Origin: Gerris lacustris | Lineage: Eukaryota > Arthropoda > Insecta > Hemiptera > Gerridae | DNA: 64,000 nt | Direction of reading: 5' to 3' | Assembly (NCBI GenBank): GCA_951217055.1 | Contig: OX578282.1 | Location: forward strand, 13,331,877-13,395,876 | Shown here: positions 11,269-21,015 of the stretch, piece by piece | Layout of the letters: each line of letters starts with the position of its first letter | Position numbering within the stretch: the first letter of the stretch is position 1 | The notes under the pieces: model-generated | What the model was told of the DNA's origin: nothing | The model's database searches: none | Seen by the model: only the letters and a program-made list of their open reading frames with translations | Translations under genes and position numbers: made by a program

Positions 11269-11999
11269 AATATTTAAAGTTAAAAATTAATAATTTGCTT
11301 ATAAATTTAAATATTCAAAATGAATATTTGAATTGATGGGATTGGATATTGGTCAAAATGAACCATTTCTTACCAATTAATTTAAATTGTCTACCAGCAC
11401 AGTCATCACTGTAATATATTTGCGTCTGAGATCTGAGTAATGGAATTTTGCAACATAACTATTTTTTTTAAATTAAATATGTAAATAATAAATAATATGT
11501 TAAATATTTAGGTTATTCAGTTTATTATTTTTATCATATTCACAAACATTACGTTAATAATTGGCAATATGAAAAATGTAATAATACTTATGTAGTGTAT
11601 AAAATGGAATATGCTTTAAAATATCTAATAAAAGCGATCAACTTATTATTAATTTCGTAAAAGATAAATTATTTATTTTAGATAAGTCTTTATGTTGGTT
11701 CATAATAATAAAAGAGGGCTGGATATTAAAGACAATGCAATTTAAAAATTATTTTTCCACGTAATAAGCATTCTTTATTGAAATGTTGTAGAGTTGTAGA
11801 GAAGCAAGTTAAGGGGTAGAGGTAGACTGTAGAGCGGACCCGACGGCGACTTTTTGTGTGTCCCGAACGTCTAGTCAGTGACCACGTGATCACTTTAGTT
11901 CGGATTGAGATCGCTTGGGAGGTTTAGTGTAGGGGTGTAGCATAATGAACCACTTTTCCAATCGCATTGCTCCCTCTACCCCTTCCTTGCTCTGAGAGT

Positions 12000-12785
12000 T
12001 TATTTAATTGATTGTCATTGTTTTGACAGCGCCCCACATGTTAATAATTAAAGTAGAGTTTTTCTTACGCTTTCTATGAGGAAAAACGAGTGGGGTTGCT
12101 ATGTTCGCAAATCTTTTGTGCCATGCAAATTTTAGTTGTCCAATTGTAAAATATATAAAAATAAAATTAATTAGAGCCCTTAAATGAAATAATATAATAT
12201 ATCTTATTTAGAAGTTATAATTAACGTGAGTCATGAATTAATTATTAATAGATACACCATTTTGAAGAATATAATTAGATTTTTAATATAAATATTGTTA
12301 TACTATAACGATGCTATTATGTATCATTTATAATTATTATACTAGAAGAAAAATGCTGTTGCATAAAATTTAATAATCCAAATTAAATTTAAAAAGAGTA
12401 GAAACAGAAGTGGGAAGAAAAATGAGCAATGGCTGAAAAAGAAAGAAATAAAATAAAATAAAATAAAGGAAAAACAAAGTTAAATAATTCGAGGAATTTA
12501 GAGGAAGAAATTATAAACTTAAAAAAGAAGGTATTATGAAATACCTTAATGGAGGTCTTACAAATAATTATTATTAATTGTGTTAATTAAAAGATAAGGA
12601 ATGATTAAGACTACAGTACGAATAGAATTTTAATAAACTGGTCATGAAAAACATAGTTAAACTGCAATGAAAAATTACTGTGAAACATGTTGAATACATT
12701 AATCAAATATTTTCTTCTGTGGCGCTTTAGGAGTAATATTTCTATTTCTCTGCCGAATAAGAAAGGAACAATAATATATAGCTAT
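12000..12785. other. AT-rich, no gene recognised
   Basis: No coding or repeat structure that I can support. Confidence 0.4.
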
Positions 12786-12900
12786 TTACGTACCTAGCGC
12801 AGTAAGGGCGTTATTACAGGCCGAGGGCGAAGTTTGAAAGCATGAGTACGTTTAACGCCCGAGGCCTGTCATGGCACTTACTGCTCGTGGTGCGTACACT
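12786..12900. repeat. Small hairpin MITE candidate
   Basis: The arms 'gtacctagcgcagtaagggcg' region and 'cttactgctcgtggtgcgtac' region are inverted, with inner arms 'caggccgagggcg' and 'cgcccgaggcctg'. About 110 bp; non-coding. Confidence 0.55.
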
Positions 12901-13364
12901 ATTTTATCGCCCACCACATGTAAACTAATTACAAAACACGTTAAACTATTTTGCCGTAATCTTCAAAAACAATAAATGCATATTAAGGTTACATCAGTAC
13001 AAAAACAAACCGCACTTATAAAAATATTTATTGTTACTAATTGAACAGCTGACGCTGAGAACTACTAGCGCCGTGGCCCGAACTACTAGTGGCCCTGTGA
13101 TGAAAAAGCATGACATTTTTACAGGCCCCAGGGCTGTAAAATGGAACTTTACCGGCCGCTCAGGATAGGAATGTTTACAAGTGAAGGCGGTAATGGTATA
13201 TTACGCGTCGAGTGCGGAAAGAAGCATTTTGCATGCGAGTGTGTAGTTTGCACCCGAGCGACAGCGAGGGTAGTAAAACCACACGAGCAATGCAAAATGC
13301 CGTTTTCGCACGAGTTGCGTACCGTACTTTATCTACGATTGTTAGATTTAAATAATAAATACAA

Positions 13365-13511
13365 AAAAAAAATAAACTTGCTGTATGTAAGTTCGCATCT
13401 CTCTCTTGATAAAGATGGCATTAATTCTTGAGTTGTATTTTTTGCCGAATTAATTATTTCTGGAGGAGTATTATTCTCCACATTTTCGTCAAAGTCACTT
13501 GATTCTCTCAT
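13365..13511 (-). pseudogene. Crypton-like tyrosine recombinase, first-exon fragment
   Basis: The frame starts MRESSDFDENVENNTPPEII and runs to ELTYSKFI, then enters unrelated A-rich sequence and stops. Residues 1 to about 46 are closely similar to the first exon at 41047 (MSDLSDYDENEKNNTPSEII .. ELTYSKFI). The core-binding and catalytic parts are gone, so it cannot act as a recombinase. Confidence 0.75.
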
Positions 13512-13621
13512 TGTTTTTTTACTAAAAACTTGATATAAACAGTTACTTTAATAAAAGAACAGCAAATTAGTTTTGTTAAATGTAAACAAACTTGCTAATC
13601 GTGCGTACAACTGAATAATTC

Positions 13622-13655
13622 CTCTTCTTTACCGCCCTACGGCGGTAAAGAAGAG
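13622..13655. repeat. Perfect short hairpin in the Crypton leader
   Basis: Arms ctcttctttaccgcc and ggcggtaaagaagag are separated by 4 bases. It is not in the homologous leader at 40850-41040, so it is a later insertion. Confidence 0.85.
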
Positions 13656-13939
13656 AAATTCTTTAGAACTATAAGTCGCGCATGTGCAATGAATACAAGT
13701 ACGTAAAGAATCACTTTCTACGCATCTAAACAGAGATAAAATGTTTATATTTCGTATCAATCGTAGATAAAGATACTTACAAACCGTGGATAGTTAAAAA
13801 TCAGTGAAAATAGGTTGAAAAATCAATGTTGGTTAGAATGTCTAATCAAGAATTTCAAACTCATTTTTTTATTTGCTCTGTTAATCTCTTGTAAGTTATC
13901 TAAATTTCGATAAATTTCCTTTTAAATTGAATTATGTTA

Positions 13940-14572
13940 AAAAATCGGTCCGAGAACTCAGACAAACTTTCTCATGTACGAGTTCATAATGACTTTGTAT
14001 CTTAACACGCAGTTTTTCCATTTATTAGTTTTGTGTTTTCGTAGGTACATTGGTACATTTAATTATTTATTGAACATTTTACCAAAATTTATCATAAAAA
14101 TTTCTTCTCCTAGGTGGGGAATTGAACCCGGCCTCTCTCCTTCCACGTATAAAGCTATTTCCTAGCAAATTGGATTTTCCCGGGAAAATAGTAACATATT
14201 ATTAGATTCATATTTGAATGGACTACATTTTAGAATTTTTTAATATAAATCGTCGGAACTGTTTTCGAGAAATAATTTTTATCAACATTTTCTCAGAGTT
14301 CATTGGGGGTTGCGCACACCCAAATTTAGAACTAAAATTCATTTCATGATTTCGCCTCGGGGTATGATTTTTCTGAACAGGTATGCCAAATTTTGATAAA
14401 ATCGGCCCAGTAGTTTAGGCACCACGTCTGCGACAAAAGACAACAGAATGAATTTATTTTAAAAACAACTTTTTTGTACTTAGGGAGCATCAAAAGTGTA
14501 AACCCGTCAAAATATCAAAATAGAATTTTCTTGCTATCACAATACTTTCTCTTAATATGAGAAAGTAAAAGA
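13940..14572 (+). repeat. Family D repeat
   Basis: It runs from 'gagaactcagacaaactttc' to 'actttctcttaatatgagaa'. The middle carries 'ggggaattgaacccggcc', whose minus strand contains a B-box-like GGTTCAATTCC. Confidence 0.75.
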
Positions 14573-17489
14573 AAAAAAATGTATACATATTTAAAATAAT
14601 AATAATAAAAAAAAAATGCAAGCATTTTATGAAGCTCTTACATATATTGTTGAAAAGTTTTATGTTTTTTTTTATATTATTAACAAAGTTTCTACGAGAT
14701 TCTACTACTTCAATCAGGTGAAAAAAAGAAAATTGTATAAAAAACACACCCAAGAAAAAACATTTCTCATAAAAAAATATGAAAGGAGAAGAAAACTTTG
14801 TTTAAGGTACTCAAAAGTTTTTAGTATGTTTAAGAGTCTCTTTTTCTCTCTTCCTTTGCAAGTTAGTTTACCTTCAGATCCTTTGATATCCAAGTGCAAA
14901 GGTAAAACAAAAGGTTTCATAAAGAGTGAAGAAGATTTTTGGTTGGCCAAAAACTTTGTGTTAGAAAACTTTAAAAGCATTAATAGAGAATCTAAAGGTT
15001 CTACCAATTACGTTCTTTAACCCTCCTTTTACTGTAAGTAAAAAAGAACCCATCTTAAAATACTTAAGGGTCAACCCTAACTCCTAAGTGTAAAAGAGAC
15101 AACACTCTCAATTTCGGCCCTTCTAAAAACTTTATCTAAGACCACAATGCCTGGGTTTCTTTTGCTCGGAGTAAAGATCGTTCCAGTGCGTAGAACCTGT
15201 AAAAAAGTTTAAGGGGCCTGAAGGCGTTCAGAGCCGTTTTCCACCCTAAAAGATAATAATCAGGGATGCTTTTGTTGCTTTCGTAATAGTTTGAACCTTG
15301 TTGACATATAAACGCCTCTGCAAATTCTACAATAGTATTTCTGTCTAACTTTTTACGAGCCTTTTGCCACCTTTTCGTACTTTTACACGTCTTTTTGCAC
15401 CATTATTCTCCAACGAACACTTCCTTAGTTAGATTGTTCAATGCAATGTGCTACTATATTATTTTTTTCTTCCTATAGATGTGCACTGAAATCTACCATC
15501 TTTATCTTTAGCTCCCGTAAAGGGAGCAAAATATTGTAGATAGAAAAAATGTTTGATCTAAAATGTTCTTATTTTTTTCCATTATAAATCTGCTATCTAA
15601 AATACACATTATAATTTTAAAAATTAGGTGGCCTAGGGGCATAAAGGATAGTTGCCCCTAGAGCGCGAATGGATGAATACAAACTTCCCTTTACATGGTA
15701 TAAATCCCTCAAGTTTCATTAATTTATTTCAATCGTTCAAAATTTAAGATGGGGGAACTTTTAGACCACCCTATTTATTAAGGGAGATAAATAACCAAGT
15801 ATTAACTGATATATTTAATTTTATTAATTGGGATAGAGATTACATTTTACTATATTTTCCTATTTTTATTTTTATTTTATTTAAATAAATAGGCAAAAGT
15901 AAAGCTCAAGAACTTTCAACCTCATTAAAAGCTAAATTAGACTCTTTCGAGCATTTAAGAGGATTTTAAATTATTAAATTTCCAGCAATAAAAGATTTAA
16001 TTTTGTATTACATAAGCAGTAGACGATAAATATCGTCAAAACTAGTTAAACTTCTGAGCTCTTAATAATAGGTTCGAGACACTCTGGAATAAACAACGAA
16101 CTTAGTATTAAAATACTGGTTATTCAGTATTGTATTTATATATTTGAATCAGTATATTTGAGGTAAAGCTTAGAGAACATTTTATAATTGGTATAAGATA
16201 ATACAAAATAAAATAAATAAATGATATAACATTTACAAAAATTGTATCATTATTTTAGGTTTAATAAAACCCTGTTTTATAGATTGCGACCCTTTTTCTT
16301 AAGATATATTTAGTAACTAAGTTTTTAGCCTCAGGCTATGAAATACGAGTCGAAGATTTTAAATTTATGCTAGTTATTTATAATATTCTTTGTAGGTAAA
16401 ATGTAAAATAAATGATAAAAAATGTATTTTACTTTATAATGAAAATAATCTTTTGTCATACAACATTTATTATAAAGTATGGTTGCAAACAAATCATTTA
16501 AGTTTAAGATTTTAAACAAATTATTATGTCTCAGGGTTATTATGTGAAAAACAAATTGTATTTAGTATTTATTTTACTGTAAAGACTAAGGTACTTTTTT
16601 CCCAACCGCAATACAGCAACGGCTTTTACAATTTAACTTTATCGTTATTGAAATAAATATGGAAATATATTATTTTTCTTTCACATTACCTTCGTTATAG
16701 GTCTGAATATTGATTCTACAAGGTCTAATTTTCTTTAAGATCTTGTAATGTTTAATTTTGCAACATTAATCTACAAATTTCCTATATTAGCCTCAAATTG
16801 AGTCTAAAGCTATTCAAAGAAAATGCTTCAAATTATGTTCACTTAGAAAACGGTAACAGTTATCATACAAATAATAATCTCCGCCATAAACCTAGGTCCT
16901 AACACCGACAAACATGATGAGTTTGAATCTAGTAGAGGTGAGACATGTTTTACATTGTAAGATTTTACATGACATCGAATAGATCAGTAAAATGGCCTTA
17001 TCTCCCGTCCTGGAATAACCTAAAGATGTTTTGCTGGTCAGTATGTAAAAAAGAAAGTGCTCGAATGTCTCCACTTTAAACATTGAATCATGGATTGAAT
17101 CCAGTGTAGCCAACATTTACACTTTACACCTCCACCTCTGATGACAGTTGCCGTCTTGTGAAAAGCAATAGTTTTCCGGATTAGAAGAAATACAGTTTTG
17201 GTCCATTATGAGCCCTAAAGTCATTGTATATAAAAATATTTAATTCAGTGCTCCTATTGGCGAAATATAGTACTAAAAAATTAAAACTGATCACCCTCCT
17301 GTTAGATCCTAACTTCCTGTTGCCTAAGAGGATCAAGTTTTTCACTTCATTTTTTGAGTGACGGAAATATCCTATCCCCCAGACCAAAAACATATCCACT
17401 TGATCAGCCCCCCCCCCCCCTTCATTCCCCAAGTTGAGCATTATTTACAAAATAAGTATAAAAATTATCGACTGTAAATAGATAGTACA
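14573..17489. other. No gene recognised
   Basis: A 134-codon plus-strand frame (14616-15020) and an overlapping minus-strand frame (14714-15007) are both low-complexity Lys/Phe/Leu-rich and have no domain. The rest is AT-rich with no clear repeat termini. Confidence 0.4.
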
Positions 17490-17876
17490 AGTATAGTAGT
17501 AGTTATAGGTTGTAGTAATCTAGAACTTCCTACTAGAACGGGTAGGACGAACCACTAATTCGAACCTTGCAATTAGGCCATCACATAGGCCCATTTTACA
17601 CCCCGTGGTGAAGAGTTCCAGCTACTTCACACATCATACATTTGTACATTGTACCACCGAAGTGAGTATGGTGTGGTCATTAGTAAGCTATATAAGTGTG
17701 CGTCAAAGCGTGGGGGAAGAGTGCCCCATAGGGGGTGTCCCTCGCCCTGCTCCGTCCGCGATTCATAGATACAATTCAGAGTATCATGGTACGGGATCGA
17801 ACCCACGACCTCGATTCGCCGCAACTTATTGATAGCTGTGCTAGCGCCTAGAGCCTCTCGACCACGCTGGCTCCCA
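17490..17876 (-). mobile_element. tRNA-derived SINE
   Basis: On the minus strand it starts GGGAGCCAGCGTGGTCGAG, has a tRNA-like 5' part and a B box GGTTCGATCCC (17792-17803), then a body shared with 30174-30655 (ccctatggggcactcttccc type) and an end near 'gttcgtcctacccgttctag'. This is the layout of a polymerase III SINE. Confidence 0.8.
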
Positions 17877-17879
17877 TAC

Positions 17880-19179
17880 GAGTATAATTAGAACTTTCAC
17901 AATTATAAATCAATCTACGTGGAAATTGAAGGAATTTGGTAAACGACACACACTCACCATTTGGATTTATAAGAAAAAGGGAGCAATAACAAGAAAGAAT
18001 TCATGGTGATTGTTAGAATGGAAAGAGTCTATTACACAATAATAATTAGGTTTCGGGATTACTTTGAATTTGGGACCAACCTAGATGCCCTATACCTACA
18101 TTCTTTAATTTCTTAAAGGTGCAAATTAAAAATATTATTTCATCTATCATCTTAATACAAACACTATCATAATATAAATTAGTATTATTTTAGTTTTATA
18201 ATCCTTTTTTAAAGTGGACGTAAGGTTAAACCTACAATTAAGTGAAGACCGACAAACTGATACTGCGACTTTATTTTTAAAATAGGTAGAAAACACAACT
18301 AACTTAGTCTACGCGTTGATTTAATGAATATTTAAGCTAATTATGGTTTGGCTGGTACATAAATACTCATATTAAAGTTTGCATAATTGATAGGTTTGTT
18401 TATTGAAATTAACATTGGATATGTAAATGAGAGTATTAGAATATTAATGTTTTATAAATGATAAATCTTCTCCCGCTTTAATTAGAATTATTGCATCATC
18501 TGCAATAATTACTTTTTCTATTTTTCTCCTCCTGTAATCATGAAATAATATATTATGTCCAATCACAATTAAATTCTACTAGGGTATGTACTTGTGACAC
18601 GTTTACTTCTATTAATTTTGTTCTAAGACAAATCGCTTTGTAACCATCGAGAATTTGAATTTAGGTTGAGTCAAAATGAAATAGCTCTTGGTTGAACAAT
18701 ATTCAACAGGCACAGTTTATCTGAGGGGTGAGGTGAATGCGGACAAGGTGGGTTTTGGGGTTGGACGGATATTTAGTGGGACCATCCTGTGGTCGTTTTC
18801 AAATAAATCTCTAAAAACACAGGAAACCATGTTGTAGGGGTCCTTTCCTTGTTCTAAGAGAGAATTAGTGGTTCGGCAAAAAAACTTCACTTATAATAAT
18901 TATTGTCTACAAAAAGAAATCCGTAATTAAAAAAAAAAATGTGTAAGACTCTCACGCATTAGAATTAAAACATAAGTTCTAGAAGCAGTTGATTTTATGT
19001 TGCCACCTACATATTAATATAATATAATTATATAAATATGTCATATATACAATTAAATTTCATTGAAATGAGAATTTGTTGGTTCAAAGATAAAGAAAAC
19101 ACAAGAATTGATATTACTTAGATGTAATTCATAATGAAGTACAATAAGCCTTATTTAAGTAATACATATTATATAAATC
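17880..19179. other. No gene recognised
   Basis: AT-rich; no coding frame or terminal repeat that I can support. Confidence 0.4.
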
Positions 19180-19375
19180 ATTTAATTTAAATCAAATTAT
19201 AATTACTATTTATAAAGGGAGACAGACAGAGAAAAATAGACTTCAGCGCCGGGACCAATTAAGCTACTCTGAAGAATAATTTCCTCTGACGTGGTTCGAG
19301 TCCCGGCGCTGAAGTCTATTTTTCTCTGTCTGTCTCCCTTTATAAATAGTAATTATAATTTGATTTAAATTAAAA
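19180..19375. repeat. 75-bp-arm perfect palindrome around a tRNA-like loop
   Basis: Arms 19180-19254 and 19301-19375 are reverse complements over about 75 bp, separated by 46 bp. The loop and inner arm hold 'gtggttcgagtcccggcgc', a B-box-like sequence, so the core may be tRNA- or SINE-derived. Such an unbroken palindrome implies a recent origin, or an assembly artefact. Confidence 0.85.
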
Positions 19376-19455
19376 TCTAAACGTTCCGCAGTATGAATAC
19401 TACCAAAAACTTATAAAATAAATTATTTATTAAATACGCATCAAACCTACATATT

Positions 19456-20071
19456 TAAAAAAATCGGTCCGAGACAACTCAGACAAACTTTCTCATATAC
19501 AAGTTCATAATTACTTAACCAATGTTTTCCATTTATTAGTTTTTGTAAGTGCGTTTAATTATTATTAAAAATTATATCAAAATTTACCATAAAAACAACT
19601 TCTCCAGGGTGGGGAATTGAACCCGGGATCTCTCCGTCCACGTTTTTAGCTATTTTCTCAGGAACTAGATTTTTCCCGGAAAAACTGCTTATATCGTTGG
19701 ATCCGTATTTAAATGGACTACATTTTAGAATTTTTTAATCAAAATCGTCGGAACCGTTTTCGAGAAATATTTTTTTTCACGTTTTTTCAGAGTTTTTGGG
19801 GGGTTGCGCCCCCAAATTTGGAGCTAAAATTCATTTATCGATTTCGCCTCGGGGTATGATTTTTCTGAACCTGTATGCCAAATTTCGTCAAAATCAGCCC
19901 AGTGGTTTAGGCTCCAGGCGTCTGCACAGACAGATGACAGACGACGGACAGACATTTTTTAAAAACCACTTTTTTGGACTCAGGGGACCTCAAAACGTGT
20001 AAATCCATCAAAATCTCAAAATCAACTTTTCGCGCCATCACAATACTTTCTCTTTATATGAGAAAGTAAAA
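19456..20071 (+). repeat. Family D repeat
   Basis: The best preserved copy, from 'cggtccgagacaactcagac' to 'tttctctttatatgagaaag'. It has the B-box-like segment on the minus strand at about 19612-19630 and a short acaga/gacagac run near 19930. Confidence 0.8.
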
Positions 20072-20227
20072 AGTGTTTACAATGCCGCCACAGTCAGATA
20101 TATTCTCGAAGAAACATAATTTTATTTAATAAAATATTTTTTTAGCGAATAATAAAGACAAAACATGACAACAACATTTATATACATAATAATATTTCGC
20201 TTAGGTATGCTTATAGGTATCATATAC

Positions 20228-20290
20228 CTCCGTGGTGCAATGGTTAATGCTTAAGCCTACTGAATCAGAGGTGGGTGGTTCAAGTGAAAG
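20228..20290 (+). other. tRNA-like fragment, possible SINE head
   Basis: 'tggtgcaatggttaatgc' resembles an A box and 'ggtggttcaagt' a B box, with 30-odd bases between. The acceptor ends do not pair, so I do not call a tRNA gene. Confidence 0.3.
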
Positions 20291-20300
20291 ATTTTTTACA

Positions 20301-20590
20301 GGTAAATCAACTGCCGACTTAAAGGCGGTAGTTGATTTACCAGTAAAATATCTCAAAACACAAACTTCGTTACATGCAAGTTAGTTAATTTCACTTCAAA
20401 AATCTTATACTTGGACGAGTCTCGAAACACAAACTTCGTTACATGCAATTTAGTTAATTTCACTTCAAAAATCTTACTTGGACGAGTCTCGAAACAAAAA
20501 CTTCGTTACATGCAATTTAGTTAATTTAACTTAAAAAAATCTTTTACTTGGACGAGTCTCGAAACACAAACTTCGTTACATGATTTCGTT
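20301..20590. repeat. Hairpin followed by a 65-69 bp tandem repeat
   Basis: A 41-bp hairpin (ggtaaatcaactgcc / ggtagttgatttacc) at 20301-20341 is followed by about four units of 'cgaaacacaaacttcgttac' + 'atgcaatttagttaatttca' + 'cttcaaaaatcttacttgga'. Confidence 0.8.
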
Positions 20591-20718
20591 TCATCCAAGC
20601 CAATTTACTCTACTGCGCCTAAAGAAGTTTATCTTCAAATAAATTAAAATACATAATTTATAATATTTATTAATATTCAAACATGTAGGTGGATGGTTTT
20701 AAATATGGACAAGGTAAT

Positions 20719-20927
20719 TGTTGAGGGTTCGATAAATAAAACTATTAATGAAACGATTTGTGTAATATAATAAAACATCGAGTAGAACAAAAAATGTATA
20801 ACAAGCTAGGTTGAGCGCTTAGAACCGACTGGTCCTAACCAAGGCAGGCAGTAGGGCAATCAGACTAGGAGAGGGCACGACCGACCCCCACTCTCGTAGC
20901 GCTCCGAAGACACTACAAGTCTTAACA
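20719..20927 (-). repeat. BEL/Pao 3' LTR
   Basis: 209 bp with TG..CA ends (minus strand TGTTAAGACTTG .. CCCTCAACA). I found no difference from the copy at 24607-24815. Confidence 0.95.
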
Positions 20928-20941
20928 TAGCCGCCCACCTT
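20928..20941 (-). other. Polypurine tract of the BEL/Pao element
   Basis: The minus strand reads AAGGTGGGCGGCTA directly before the 3' LTR. G-rich tracts of this kind are usual in BEL/Pao elements. Confidence 0.75.
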
Positions 20942-21015
20942 GAAAGGACCCGTTTCAAAATAAAAAATATAAAAAGTTAAATAACAAAGGCTCGAATAAC
21001 AAAGTATAACGAAAA

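Larger units (their letters stand above)
13150..13775 (-). mobile_element. Crypton-like element, internally deleted copy
   Basis: On the minus strand this matches both ends of the element at 40840-43940. The 5' leader (gaaatataaacattttatctc, gtttacatttaacaaaacta) and the start of exon 1 are followed at once by the 3' terminal region (caactcgtgcg, cattttgca, ctaccctcgct, tcgctcgggtgcaaac, cgcatgcaaaatg). Everything between codon 46 or so of exon 1 and the 3' terminus is missing. A 34-bp perfect hairpin (13622-13655) has been added to the leader and is absent from the other copy. It is a non-autonomous derivative, or a relic. Confidence 0.7.

Noticed and set aside
14616..15020. 134-codon plus-strand ORF
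   Set aside because: Low-complexity Lys/Phe-rich product, an equally long antisense frame, no domain, no repeat family.
20228..20290. tRNA gene
   Set aside because: A- and B-box-like words but no pairing acceptor stem.
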